NCBI GenBank assembly: GCA_964370215.1
Contig: CAYJIM010000046.1
Location: 1-18,141 of the forward strand
From: Massiliimalia sp964370215
Lineage (GTDB): Bacteria > Bacillota > Clostridia > Oscillospirales > Ruminococcaceae
DNA: 18,141 nucleotides
Direction: 5' to 3'
The notes under the pieces are model-generated. The model made no database searches, was not told where the DNA came from, and saw only the letters and a list, made by a program, of their open reading frames with translations. Numbering within the stretch: the stretch's first letter is position 1; the number at the start of each line of letters is the position of its first letter. The position numbers and the translations under genes are program-made. Below, piece after piece: positions 6,176 through 14,061 of this stretch.

Positions 6176-7427
6176 TGTCGGTGCGATAGTGCATACGATC
6201 AAAGGAAATGGTGTCGATCGCTTTGTAGGACGCATCGAGAGCGGCATCCAAGCTATCACCCACACAGGTAATGCCCAATACCCGTCCGCCATTGGTGACA
6301 AACTGTCCGTCTTTTTCCGCTGTTCCTGCGTGATAAACGGTCGCGACATCGCTGTTGCCGTCTGCACGCAAACCGCTGATCGGCAGTCCTTTCGGGTAAT
6401 CTTCCGGATACCCACCGGAAGCCACCACCACACACGCCGCCGCTTTGTTCTGTTCAAAGGTGACCTCTACATCGGCCAAAGTCTGATTCACCACCGATTC
6501 AAAAATCGCCAACAGGTCAGATTGCAACAATGGCAGTACCACCTGAGTTTCAGGATCGCCAAAACGACAGTTGTACTCAATGACCTTCGGCCCTTTCGGG
6601 GTGAGCATCAAGCCAAAGAAAATCACCCCTTGGAATGGGCGACCTTCGGCATTCATCGCCTCCATGGTCGGTTCAAAAATTGTCTTCTGGCAAAGCTCTG
6701 CCATCTCTTCACTGTAATGCGGATTCGGCGCAATGGTGCCCATCCCACCGGTATTCAATCCACGGTCGCCATCCAAGGCACGCTTATGGTCCATCGCCGA
6801 CACCATCGGACGAATGGTCTTGCCGTCACAGAAGGAAAGCACCGATACTTCAGGTCCTGTCAAAAACTCTTCAATGACAATGCGACTACCGCTGTCCCCG
6901 AATTGTTTGTCTTCCATCATCGAAATGACCGCTTGCTTTGCCGTTTCAAAATCCTCGGCAATGATGACCCCTTTGCCGAGCGCCAACCCATCCGCTTTGA
7001 TGACCGCAGGATAACTGTTTTGCTCCTCTAAGTAGGCAATTGCCGCCGACGGTTCGGTGAACACTTCATAACCGGCGGTCGGAATGTTGTATTTTTTCAT
7101 CAGGTCTTTGGAGAAGACCTTGCTCCCCTCGAGAGCCGCTGCCGCTTTGCTAGGGCCAAATGCCGGCACCCCTGCCGCATTCAACGCATCTGCCATGCCT
7201 GCCACCAACGGATCGTCTGGTGTGACAACGGCAAAATCGATCCCCTCTTCTTTGCAGAGTGCCACCATGCCGTCGATGTCGCAAGCAGCAACCGGTTTAC
7301 AGGTCGCCTCTTTGGCGATGCCTGCATTGCCGGGGGCCGCAAAAATTTCAGTGATGCGTGGGTTTTTTTTCAATGTTTTGATGACGGCATGTTCACGCCC
7401 ACCGCCACCGATGACCAATAGTTTCAT
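6159..7427 (-). CDS. purD: Phosphoribosylamine-glycine ligase (GAR synthetase)
   Basis: This 422-residue enzyme joins glycine to 5-phosphoribosylamine with ATP, the second step of purine synthesis. The N-terminal motif GGGGREHAV is at residues 7-15. The ATP-grasp core includes GPSKAAAALEGSK, YPAVIKADGLALGKGV and EEFLTGPEVSVL, then NTGGMGTIAPNPHYS and YNCRFGDPETQVVLPLL. The C-terminus YRTDIGRGR is typical. The start at 7427 has GGAGG seven bases upstream; the ORF open to 7469 lacks such a site. It is the last gene of the purine operon, 59 bases after the transformylase gene. A GCCGGT/ACCGGC hairpin from the neighbouring repeat spans the stop codon. There is no classical T-run terminator right after the gene. 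Confidence 0.97.
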   Translation of the reverse strand: MKLLVIGGGGREHAVIKTLKKNPRITEIFAAPGNAGIAKEATCKPVAACDIDGMVALCKEEGIDFAVVTPDDPLVAGMADALNAAGVPAFGPSKAAAALEGSKVFSKDLMKKYNIPTAGYEVFTEPSAAIAYLEEQNSYPAVIKADGLALGKGVIIAEDFETAKQAVISMMEDKQFGDSGSRIVIEEFLTGPEVSVLSFCDGKTIRPMVSAMDHKRALDGDRGLNTGGMGTIAPNPHYSEEMAELCQKTIFEPTMEAMNAEGRPFQGVIFFGLMLTPKGPKVIEYNCRFGDPETQVVLPLLQSDLLAIFESVVNQTLADVEVTFEQNKAAACVVVASGGYPEDYPKGLPISGLRADGNSDVATVYHAGTAEKDGQFVTNGGRVLGITCVGDSLDAALDASYKAIDTISFDRMHYRTDIGRGR

Positions 7428-7451
7428 AGTTGTTCCTCCGTTTTGCACAAT

Positions 7452-7480
7452 AAGCCTCCCCATCGACAATAGGAAGGCTT
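7452..7480. other. Intercistronic hairpin between the transformylase gene and purD
   Basis: AAGCCT/AGGCTT with further C-G pairs beyond one mismatch. On the plus strand it is followed by TTTGTTTTTAG, on the minus (sense) strand by ATTGTGC. It therefore looks like a terminator only in the antisense direction. In the operon it may be an mRNA processing or stability hairpin. Confidence 0.35.
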
Positions 7481-7486
7481 TTGTTT

Positions 7487-8662
7487 TTAGTGATGGAATA
7501 AACGAATGCCGGTAAACGCCATTGTCATGCCGTATTTGTTGCAGGTTTCAATGACATTGTCGTCACGAATGGAACCACCCGGTTGGGCAATGTATTGCAC
7601 GCCCGAACGTTTTGCACGTTCGATGTTGTCGCCAAATGGGAAGAACGCGTCCGAGCCAACCGAAACGCCCGACAATTGTTGTAGCCACACTTTTTTCTCT
7701 TCTGCGGTCAACGGTGCCGGTTTTTCGGTAAACGCTTCCTGCCAGATACCCTCTGCCAACACGTCTTCGTAATCTTCCGAAATGTACACATCAATGGTGT
7801 TGTCACGATTTGGACGACGAATGTCCTCTCTGAACGGCAAAGCCAACACTTTCGGATGTTGACGCAACCACCAGAAGTCCGCTTTGTTGCCGGCCAGTCT
7901 CATGCAGTGTACACGAGATTGTTGCCCTGCCCCAATGCCGATCGCCTGTCCGTCTTTGACGTAACAACAGGAGTTGGATTGGGTGTATTTCAAAGTGATG
8001 AGCGACAGTACCAGATCTCTCTTTGCCGATTCCGGCAGATCGGTGTTGTCGGTCACAATTTTTTCCAGCATACTTTGATCAATTTTCAATTCATTGCGTC
8101 CTTGCTCAAAGGTGATGCCAAAGCAATCTTTGTGCTCAATCGGTGCAGGCAGATAGTCTTTGTCAATCTGCACGACATTGTAGTTGCCACCGCGTTTGCC
8201 TTTGAGAATTTCAAGCGCCTCTGCGGTGTACCCCGGTGCAATGACCCCGTCCGACACTTCTCTTGCAATGAGGGTCGCGGTTTCCTTGTCACAGACATCC
8301 GACAGCGCAATGAAATCCCCGTAAGAGGACATGCGGTCCGCACCACGTGCTCTTGCATAAGCGGTTGCCAGTGGGGACAGTTCCAAATCATCCACAAAGT
8401 AGATTTGTTTTAGCACATCGTCCATCGGTACAGCGACTGCCGCCCCTGCCGGCGATACATGCTTGAAGGAGGTCGCTGCCGGTAGGCCGGTTGCCTCTTT
8501 CAATTCTTTGACCAATTGCCAACTGTTGAACGCATCCAAAAAGTTGATAAAGCCCGGTTTGCCGTTCAATACAGTGATCGGCAAATCCCCCTCTTTCATG
8601 AAAATTCTGGACGGAATTTGGTTGGGATTACAACCGTATTTCAATTGCATTTCTGTTGCCAT
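7487..8662 (-). CDS. Stand-alone AICAR transformylase (PurH C-terminal domain homologue)
   Basis: This 391-residue protein transfers a formyl group from 10-formyl-THF to AICAR to make FAICAR, the ninth step of purine synthesis. It matches only the AICARFT half of PurH: KYGCNPNQ at residues 8-15 (PurH RYGENPHQ), the catalytic Lys-His of FKHVSPAGAA at K67-H68, YTQSNSCCYVKDGQAIGIGAGQQSRV in the middle, then SDAFFPFGDNIERA, QPGGSIRDDNVI and a C-terminal FTGIRLFHH. The methylglyoxal-synthase-like IMP cyclohydrolase domain that normally precedes it is absent. The start at 8662 has AAGGAGG 8 bases upstream; the ATG at 8668 is too close to it. The gene directly upstream encodes a separate IMP cyclohydrolase that supplies the missing activity. 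Some databases label such proteins PurH-like, so no symbol is given. Confidence 0.93.
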   Translation of the reverse strand: MATEMQLKYGCNPNQIPSRIFMKEGDLPITVLNGKPGFINFLDAFNSWQLVKELKEATGLPAATSFKHVSPAGAAVAVPMDDVLKQIYFVDDLELSPLATAYARARGADRMSSYGDFIALSDVCDKETATLIAREVSDGVIAPGYTAEALEILKGKRGGNYNVVQIDKDYLPAPIEHKDCFGITFEQGRNELKIDQSMLEKIVTDNTDLPESAKRDLVLSLITLKYTQSNSCCYVKDGQAIGIGAGQQSRVHCMRLAGNKADFWWLRQHPKVLALPFREDIRRPNRDNTIDVYISEDYEDVLAEGIWQEAFTEKPAPLTAEEKKVWLQQLSGVSVGSDAFFPFGDNIERAKRSGVQYIAQPGGSIRDDNVIETCNKYGMTMAFTGIRLFHH

Positions 8663-8698
8663 AAACATTGCCTCCTTGAAAAATTGCCCACAAAAGGG

Positions 8699-9400
8699 TT
8701 ATTGGTTTTTGTTCAGCAGTACCGTTTGGGTTTTGCCGGTGTTCAGTTCGATATAACGCACAAGCAATGACACTTTGTTGTCCTCATTGAGGGCATTCCA
8801 GACATTGTTCGCAAAGCTGTCGATGTCGCCATCAAGACAAATTTCTTTCGGTTCCCCTTCAAAAGAAGGAATCGGGTCACCATCACAACGATAGGTGTGA
8901 ATAAAATGGCCTACCCCGGCTTTCGGGGTGTTGTATTCAAAGAAATAGCGTCTGGAAGAAGTCGGATCGCCGTTCGCACTTTTTAGGATCGACAAACGAT
9001 AGTCGCCACTGGTGTGGTCGATCATCCCCGAGATGCGTGGGGTGTAGTTGTCCGGATCCGGCTCAAAAGTACGGGTGCGTAGTGCCGCTTCAAAGGTGTT
9101 GCCATTTTGCAAAAAGTTGTAAACGGTATCGGTTTGGTCGCCGTTTGTGACGATGGTCACATCGTCCAACACACGCATCGGGTAGTAGATGATGAGCGAT
9201 GGATCGGTGAGTTTTGCCGGATCAAACGCTTCGGTTTTCATCGCCTTTTCGCTCTCCAAAGTAAAGATGCGGTTGCGGCTGTTTTCACTGCGTCCCATGA
9301 TAAAATAAGCGACAACGGCATGTTTGCCATCTTTGTGATGACCCAATACAATGCCACGTCCCGGATAGCTGTTTTGTTGCAAGTCCTGTAAGAAATTCAT
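8699..9400 (-). CDS. purO: IMP cyclohydrolase, PurO type
   Basis: This 233-residue protein closes the ring of FAICAR to IMP, the last step of purine synthesis. It matches the IMP cyclohydrolase family first described as PurO in archaea, which is unrelated to the PurH N-terminal domain: YPGRGIVLG at residues 12-20, AYFIMGRSENSRNR at 31-44, YYPMRVLDD, and a mid-protein DPDNYTPRISG block. The start at 9400 has GGAGG 8 bases upstream; the ORF open to 9526 would overlap purN and has no ribosome site. It sits 17 bases after purN and 36 bases before the AICAR transformylase, so the two enzymes replacing bifunctional PurH are adjacent and probably translated from the same message. Confidence 0.9.
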   Translation of the reverse strand: MNFLQDLQQNSYPGRGIVLGHHKDGKHAVVAYFIMGRSENSRNRIFTLESEKAMKTEAFDPAKLTDPSLIIYYPMRVLDDVTIVTNGDQTDTVYNFLQNGNTFEAALRTRTFEPDPDNYTPRISGMIDHTSGDYRLSILKSANGDPTSSRRYFFEYNTPKAGVGHFIHTYRCDGDPIPSFEGEPKEICLDGDIDSFANNVWNALNEDNKVSLLVRYIELNTGKTQTVLLNKNQ

Positions 9401-9417
9401 TGACCGTTCCTCCAACT

Positions 9418-10062
9418 CTATTGCGCTGTTGCGACAGCGTCTAAAATTTGCACACGATGCTCTGTGATGACCAAGCGGTCTTGACAAAAGAGTGACACTG
9501 CCTTTGGCAGGATCTCCCATTCGCACTGTTCCATGACACGGCGCTGTAAGGTTTCAGCGGTGTCTGTCTCTTCAATGTCCACTGCCTTTTGTAGGATGAT
9601 CGGTCCACCATCACACTCTTCTGTGACGATATGTACCGTTGCCCCTGTCAATTTGACCCCTTTGTCAAGGGCGGCTTGATGCACCTTCAACCCGTAAAAC
9701 CCTTTTCCACAAAAGGAGGGGATGAGTGCCGGATGAACATTCATCATGCGACCGGCAAAGGCATCGCAAACCTGCTCGTCTAAAATGGTCATAAAACCGG
9801 CATACACGACCAAATCTGCTTTTTTTTGTATCAGTAATGCCACCATGGCTTTGCTGTACGCTTGAACATCGGTATAGGCTTTTCTTGCCAATACCACCCC
9901 TTCAACCGCTGCATCAGCCGCACGGGTTAAGGCATAGGCGTCGGGATTGGAGGAGATGACACAGGTGATCTTCCCGCCCTTGATCTCTCCTCTTTTCTCT
10001 GCATCCAACAGGGCTTGGAGGTTGGTGCCTCCGCCACTGACCAGTACTACAATATTTTTCAT
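9418..10062 (-). CDS. purN: Phosphoribosylglycinamide formyltransferase (GAR transformylase)
   Basis: This 214-residue enzyme formylates GAR with 10-formyl-THF, the third step of purine synthesis. The N-terminal SGGGTNLQALL is at residues 9-19. The catalytic Asn-His-Asp set is present: N108 and H110 in MNVHPALIPSF, and D151 in GATVHIVTEECDGGPII. FCGKGFYGLKVHQA at about 117-130 is also standard. Length is usual or slightly long. ATG at 10062 has AAGGAG seven bases upstream. It follows purM after 18 bases and precedes the IMP cyclohydrolase by 17, a tight operon arrangement. Confidence 0.96.
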   Translation of the reverse strand: MKNIVVLVSGGGTNLQALLDAEKRGEIKGGKITCVISSNPDAYALTRAADAAVEGVVLARKAYTDVQAYSKAMVALLIQKKADLVVYAGFMTILDEQVCDAFAGRMMNVHPALIPSFCGKGFYGLKVHQAALDKGVKLTGATVHIVTEECDGGPIILQKAVDIEETDTAETLQRRVMEQCEWEILPKAVSLFCQDRLVITEHRVQILDAVATAQ

Positions 10063-10080
10063 CTACCTTCTCCTTTGGGG

Positions 10081-11121
10081 CTATCCTAGCAACACACTGC
10101 CGTCACCTGCAACCAAACGACCGAGGACATAGGCCTCTTGCCCTTGTGCTTGCAGTACTTCCAGTGCTTTGTCGACATCCTCTGCCGCCACGCTGACGGT
10201 CATGCCGACACCCATATTAAAGGTGGAGTACATATCCTGCCATGGAATATTGCCCACCTGTTGCAGGTAGTCAAAAATCGGCAGGACACGGACATCGTCA
10301 CGTTTGATTTCCACCGAGAGGTTGGACGGGAAGGAGCGCGGGAGGTTTTCATAAAAACCACCGCCGGTGACATGTGCCACCGCTTTGACCGACACTTTTT
10401 CCATCAATGCCAATACCTGTTTGACATAGATGTTGGTGGGGGTCAACAGCACCTCTCCCAATGTTTTGCCTCCCAAGGATTCCACCGTGGTGGTCAGGGA
10501 AAGGTTTTGTTCTTTCATGATATGGCGCACCAGCGAAAATCCGTTGGAGTGTACCCCACTGGACGGGAGGGCGATGAGCACATCCCCCTCTTGTTGACAA
10601 TCGGGGTTTAGGATTTTTTCACGATCCACCACACCGACCGAAAAACCTGCCAAATCGTATTCTTCTTCCGGCATGACACCGGGATGTTCTGCGGTTTCAC
10701 CGCCGACCAATGCACATCCAGCTTGCACACAACCATCGCTCACCCCTTTGACGATGGCGGCGATTTTTTCCGGAATATTTTTGCCGCAGGCAATGTAGTC
10801 CAAAAAGACCAGCGGTTTTGCACCACAGCAGACAATGTCGTTGACGCACATGGCCACACAGTCAATCCCGATGGTATCATGGCGATCCATTTCCATGGCG
10901 ATGACAATTTTGGTGCCGACCCCGTCGGTACCGGAGCAGAGCACCGGCTGTTTGATGTCGGTCAAATCCAACTCAAAGAGGCCACCAAATCCCCCGATGG
11001 CACCCAGTACCCCCGGAATGGCGGTTCTTTTGACATCCGCTTTCATCAATTCGACTGCTTTGTAACCGGCATTGACGTCGACGCCTGCCGCTTTATAGCT
11101 TTCGGTATATTCTTTATTCAT
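10081..11121 (-). CDS. purM: Phosphoribosylformylglycinamidine cyclo-ligase (AIR synthetase)
   Basis: This 346-residue enzyme closes FGAM to AIR with ATP, the fifth step of purine synthesis. Family features: YKAAGVDVNAGYKAV near the N-terminus, GTDGVGTK at residues 64-71, the metal/ATP region MCVNDIVCCGAKPLVFLDY at about 91-109, VGGETAEHPGVM in the middle, and HVTGGGFYENLPR towards the C-terminus. The start at 11121 is preferred because GAAAGGATC lies just upstream; an ATG six codons earlier (11139) has no ribosome site. Length agrees with the family. It lies 30 bases after purF and 18 before purN. Confidence 0.96.
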   Translation of the reverse strand: MNKEYTESYKAAGVDVNAGYKAVELMKADVKRTAIPGVLGAIGGFGGLFELDLTDIKQPVLCSGTDGVGTKIVIAMEMDRHDTIGIDCVAMCVNDIVCCGAKPLVFLDYIACGKNIPEKIAAIVKGVSDGCVQAGCALVGGETAEHPGVMPEEEYDLAGFSVGVVDREKILNPDCQQEGDVLIALPSSGVHSNGFSLVRHIMKEQNLSLTTTVESLGGKTLGEVLLTPTNIYVKQVLALMEKVSVKAVAHVTGGGFYENLPRSFPSNLSVEIKRDDVRVLPIFDYLQQVGNIPWQDMYSTFNMGVGMTVSVAAEDVDKALEVLQAQGQEAYVLGRLVAGDGSVLLG

Positions 11122-11151
11122 CTTCTTTGATCCTTTCATTCCGGCACAGGC

Positions 11152-12561
11152 CTATTCTTTGCCTGTCCAACAGTAGGTGCACACTTGAGACTCATCAATG
11201 CCAATGGACGCCAAGGTCTGTTCCAATGTCTGGTATTGGAGGGAGGTGAAGTTCAGCTCTTGACAGATGCGATCGATCATTGCGTTGTATTTGTCGCTGC
11301 CGGTACGCACATATTCTTGCAACACTTCTTCCGATGGGTCGCCACCTTCCAGCTCCACAATGATACGACGGGTGATGAGGTCCATCACCGAGGTGGAACG
11401 GGAGAAGTTGAGATATTTACAACCGTACATAATGGGTGGACATGCCGAACATACATGCACTTCCTTGGCACCACTGTCATAGAGAAATTGTACCGTTTCA
11501 CCCATTTGGGTGCCACGCACAATCGAGTCATCGATGAACAACAATTTTTTGTCACGAATGAGCTTATCAATGGCAATCAGTTTCATATGGGCAATTTGGT
11601 TGCGCATTTTCTGGTTGCTCGGCATAAAGCTACGTGGCCAAGTAGGTGTATACTTAATGAAGGGACGTGCAAATGGGATGCCCGATTCGTTGGCATACCC
11701 AATGGCATGTGCCACACCGGAGTCCGGAATGCCTGCCACAAAGTCAATCTCACCTGCTTTGCTGTTTTGTGCCAACAGCTTGCCACACTCATAGCGCATC
11801 GCTTCGACGTTGACCCCCTCGTAATCGGAGGTAGGGTAACCGTAATAGGTCCACAAAAAGGCACAGACTTTTTTGTTGCCGGAGGGCGGGGCAACTTGCT
11901 TATATCCATCCGCTGTCAGCAAGAGAATTTCGCCGGCGTCCAATTCATAGGCAAATTGATAGCCCAATTTTTCAAAGGCAAAGGATTCGAAGGAAACACA
12001 AGTCGCCTCTTCTTTTTGTCCCACGATCAGCGGGGTACGCCCATGAAAGTCTCTGGCAGCATACAATCCGTGCTCGGAAAGTACGAGCATACTCATCGAA
12101 CCGCGAATTTTTTGCTGTACCTTGCGAATGCCCGAAACCAAATCCGCTTCCTTTGCAATGATGCTTGCCACCAATTCGGTGCCGTTGAGGTGTCCGCCGC
12201 TCATTTCCTGAAAATGGCCGCCATTACCGGAGAGTGCTTCCTCCACCAATTCATCGGTGTTGTTGATACAGCCCACCGTCACGAGAGCGAATGCACCGAA
12301 CTTTGCACGCACCAAGAGCGGTTGCGGATCGGTATCTGAAATACAACCGATACCGGCATTGCCCGACATTTCCTCTAAATCCTTTTCAAACTTGGTACGA
12401 AAAGGGGTATTTTCAATGTTATGGATCGCACGCTCAAACCCTTGCTCGGTCAACACTGCCATCCCACCGCGTCTGGTACCCAAATGCGAATGATAATCCG
12501 TGCCAAAAAATACATCACTGGTACAATCTGTCTTTGCTACAACGCCAAAAATGCCGCCCAT
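11152..12561 (-). CDS. purF: Amidophosphoribosyltransferase-like protein, glutaminase residues lost
   Basis: This 469-residue PurF homologue would make phosphoribosylamine from PRPP, the committed step. The PRTase half is intact: AGIPDSGVAHAIGYANESGIPF (276-297) and the PRPP loop LLFIDDSIVRGTQ (340-352). Cysteines C233, C381, C461 and C464 align with the four [4Fe-4S] ligands of Bacillus PurF. The N-terminal Ntn glutaminase domain is odd. The protein starts MGGIFGVVAK, so the catalytic Cys1 is Gly; the usual HxRY segment is replaced by GCISD (72-76), NGN by VGCINN (96-101), and the SDTE segment by NGTE (126-129). The start is secure: AAAGGAAG is upstream, and an in-frame stop lies ten codons before ATG. 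Direct use of ammonia, a partner glutaminase, or a second PurF elsewhere are possible. As I recall, Bacteroides relatives share this N-terminus, so it may be a conserved class. Confidence 0.88.
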   Translation of the reverse strand: MGGIFGVVAKTDCTSDVFFGTDYHSHLGTRRGGMAVLTEQGFERAIHNIENTPFRTKFEKDLEEMSGNAGIGCISDTDPQPLLVRAKFGAFALVTVGCINNTDELVEEALSGNGGHFQEMSGGHLNGTELVASIIAKEADLVSGIRKVQQKIRGSMSMLVLSEHGLYAARDFHGRTPLIVGQKEEATCVSFESFAFEKLGYQFAYELDAGEILLLTADGYKQVAPPSGNKKVCAFLWTYYGYPTSDYEGVNVEAMRYECGKLLAQNSKAGEIDFVAGIPDSGVAHAIGYANESGIPFARPFIKYTPTWPRSFMPSNQKMRNQIAHMKLIAIDKLIRDKKLLFIDDSIVRGTQMGETVQFLYDSGAKEVHVCSACPPIMYGCKYLNFSRSTSVMDLITRRIIVELEGGDPSEEVLQEYVRTGSDKYNAMIDRICQELNFTSLQYQTLEQTLASIGIDESQVCTYCWTGKE

Positions 12562-12631
12562 GCAGCCACTTCCTTTCCCAATCCCCTGTTATGCTGAGGG
12601 GTGCCCACAGTACCTCACTGTTGTTTGTAAG

Positions 12632-12677
12632 TTGAAAAACAAAAGGGCGGCGTACCGATCTTACTTGTACGCCCGCC
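12632..12677 (-). terminator. Terminator between purC and purF
   Basis: On the minus strand, GGCGGGCGTAC (12677-12667) pairs with GTACGCCGCCC (12655-12645): 7 perfect pairs, one bulged G, then 3 more pairs, with an 11-base loop. TTTTGTTTTT follows. It starts 26 bases after the purC stop codon and splits the purine operon into purEC and purF to purD. I found no convincing second promoter before purF, so partial read-through is likely. Confidence 0.7.
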
Positions 12678-12702
12678 ATTTTGTGTCGGATTCTGTCCGG
12701 TC

Positions 12703-13413
12703 TTATTCGCCAATCAAACGGCGCAGGATTTCTTGGTACGCTTCTTCTTCGCCACCCATGTCGCGACGGAAACGGTCTTTGTCCAATTTTTCTTTGGTTT
12801 CGCTGTCCCAGAAACGGCAGGTATCCGGCGAGATTTCATCCGCCAATACAATGGTACCGTCACAGAGTTTACCAAATTCCAATTTAAAGTCTACCAAGAT
12901 GATGCCACGCTCTTTGAGGTATTTGATCAAAAATTCGTTGACTTTGAAGGTCAATTCCGCAATGCGGTCAAGGTCTTCTCTGGTCGCCCATTCAATCGCC
13001 AAGATGTGGTAGTCGTTGACCATTGGATCGCCCAAAGCGTCGTCTTTGAGGCAGAATTCCAAAGTAGGGCATTTCAAAACAGTACCTTCTGCAACGCCAA
13101 AACGTTGGGAGAAAGAACCTGCGGCGATATTTCTAACAATGACTTCGAGCGGTACGATGGTCACTTTTTTAACGATGGTTTCACGATCGGAAACTTCTTC
13201 GATCAAGTGGGTTGGTACCCCTTCTTTTTCCAGCAATTTCATCAAGTGGTTGGTCACACGGTTGTTGATGATCCCTTTGCCTGCAATGGTGCCTTTTTTC
13301 GCACCGTTGCCTGCGGTTGCATCGTCTTTATAGTCAACGATCAACACTTCCGGCTCTTCGGTGGTCCAAACTTTTTTTGCTTTTCCTTCATACAGTTCTG
13401 CGATTTTTTTCAT
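12703..13413 (-). CDS. purC: SAICAR synthase
   Basis: This 236-residue enzyme couples CAIR with aspartate using ATP, giving SAICAR. The N-terminal LYEGKAKKVW is at residues 7-16. The DDATAGNGAKKG loop (30-41), IVRNIAAGSFSQRFG (92-106), VDFKLEFG (174-181) and DEISPDTCRFWD (192-203) are all family signatures. Length matches bacterial PurC. ATG at 13413 has GGAGG seven bases upstream. It follows purE after 44 bases and is followed by a terminator hairpin, so purE and purC may be expressed at a higher level than the rest of the operon. Confidence 0.97.
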   Translation of the reverse strand: MKKIAELYEGKAKKVWTTEEPEVLIVDYKDDATAGNGAKKGTIAGKGIINNRVTNHLMKLLEKEGVPTHLIEEVSDRETIVKKVTIVPLEVIVRNIAAGSFSQRFGVAEGTVLKCPTLEFCLKDDALGDPMVNDYHILAIEWATREDLDRIAELTFKVNEFLIKYLKERGIILVDFKLEFGKLCDGTIVLADEISPDTCRFWDSETKEKLDKDRFRRDMGGEEEAYQEILRRLIGE

Positions 13414-13457
13414 GTTACTTCCTCCATTTATCTCACTGCTATCAATATAAAATGTGT

Positions 13458-13952
13458 TTACAGGCTTTGTTGCAGTTCTTCGTCTTTTTTGATGACTGCT
13501 GCAGTCATATCTTCTTTCATTTTTGCCATTTTTGCCGCCAACGACTCATCCGAAATGGCAAGCATTTGTACCGCCAAAATCGCTGCATTGTCCGCCCCAT
13601 CGATGGCAACGGTTGCAACCGGAATGCCTTTTGGCATTTGTACAGTGGAAAGCAATGCGTCCAAACCGTCCAATGTGGAGGATTTTACCGGAACGCCGAT
13701 GACAGGCAAGGTGGTGTGTGCAGCCAAAACCCCTGCAAGATGTGCCGCTTTCCCGGCTGCTGCGATGATTGCACCAAAGCCATTTTGACGTGCTTCTGTT
13801 GCAAAGCGACAAGCGCGCTCCGGTGTGCGGTGTGCCGACATGACGTGCACTTCACAAGGGACACCAAATTCTTTCAAGGTTTTGATGGCACCTTGCAATA
13901 CCGGCAAGTCACTGTCGCTACCCATAATGATTGCTACTTTTCTTGTTTCCAT
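13458..13952 (-). CDS. purE: N5-carboxyaminoimidazole ribonucleotide mutase (class I type PurE)
   Basis: This 164-residue PurE converts N5-CAIR (or AIR plus CO2 in class II enzymes) to CAIR. GSDSDLPV is at residues 11-18, the catalytic His is H41 in SAHRTPER, and AAGKAAHLAGVLAAHTTLPV at about 65-84 with GVPV is typical. Class I is my reading, from overall similarity to bacterial class I proteins; a PurK partner would be expected but is not in this window. The start at 13952 has AGGAAG 8 bases upstream; the in-frame ATG at 13997 would place the start inside a hairpin. It is the first large gene of the purine operon, preceded by a structured leader that encodes a small peptide. Confidence 0.95.
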   Translation of the reverse strand: METRKVAIIMGSDSDLPVLQGAIKTLKEFGVPCEVHVMSAHRTPERACRFATEARQNGFGAIIAAAGKAAHLAGVLAAHTTLPVIGVPVKSSTLDGLDALLSTVQMPKGIPVATVAIDGADNAAILAVQMLAISDESLAAKMAKMKEDMTAAVIKKDEELQQSL

Positions 13953-13978
13953 CCTACAAACTTCCTTTCTTACGGATC

Positions 13979-13998
13979 TTTGGGCGTTTCCACCCAAA
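13979..13998 (-). promoter_or_regulatory. GAAA-tetraloop hairpin in the purE 5' leader
   Basis: In the RNA, UUUGGGUG and CGCCCAAA form 8 pairs (one G-U) closed by a GAAA tetraloop. It lies between the attenuator and the purE ribosome site and has no following U-run. It may stabilise the message or space the ribosome site. Confidence 0.45.
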
Positions 13999-14021
13999 AA
14001 TCAATGACAGCTGTTGTTTTA

Positions 14022-14057
14022 TCAAACAAAGAAAGGTGCGGCAAAATGCCCGCACCT
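14022..14057 (-). terminator. Leader terminator (attenuator) upstream of purE
   Basis: On the minus strand, AGGTGCGG (14057-14050) and CCGCACCT (14041-14034) form an 8-bp perfect stem with an 8-base loop. TTTCTTTGTTT follows. It lies between the promoter and purE, four bases after the stop codon of the 31-codon leader ORF, so a ribosome paused at that stop would cover the upstream arm. Confidence 0.8.
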
Positions 14058-14061
14058 CATC

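Noticed and set aside
11185..12339. 384-codon open frame on the plus strand
   Set aside because: Antisense shadow of purF, with no ribosome site or recognisable domain.
12561..12591. Alternative upstream start of purF that might supply the missing catalytic Cys (a TGC codon directly precedes ATG)
   Set aside because: An in-frame TAA lies ten codons upstream with no ATG/GTG/TTG between, and the Cys would not sit directly before the G-I-F-G block as in PurF.
12733..13788. 351-codon open frame on the plus strand
   Set aside because: Antisense to purC and purE, Phe-rich, no motif.
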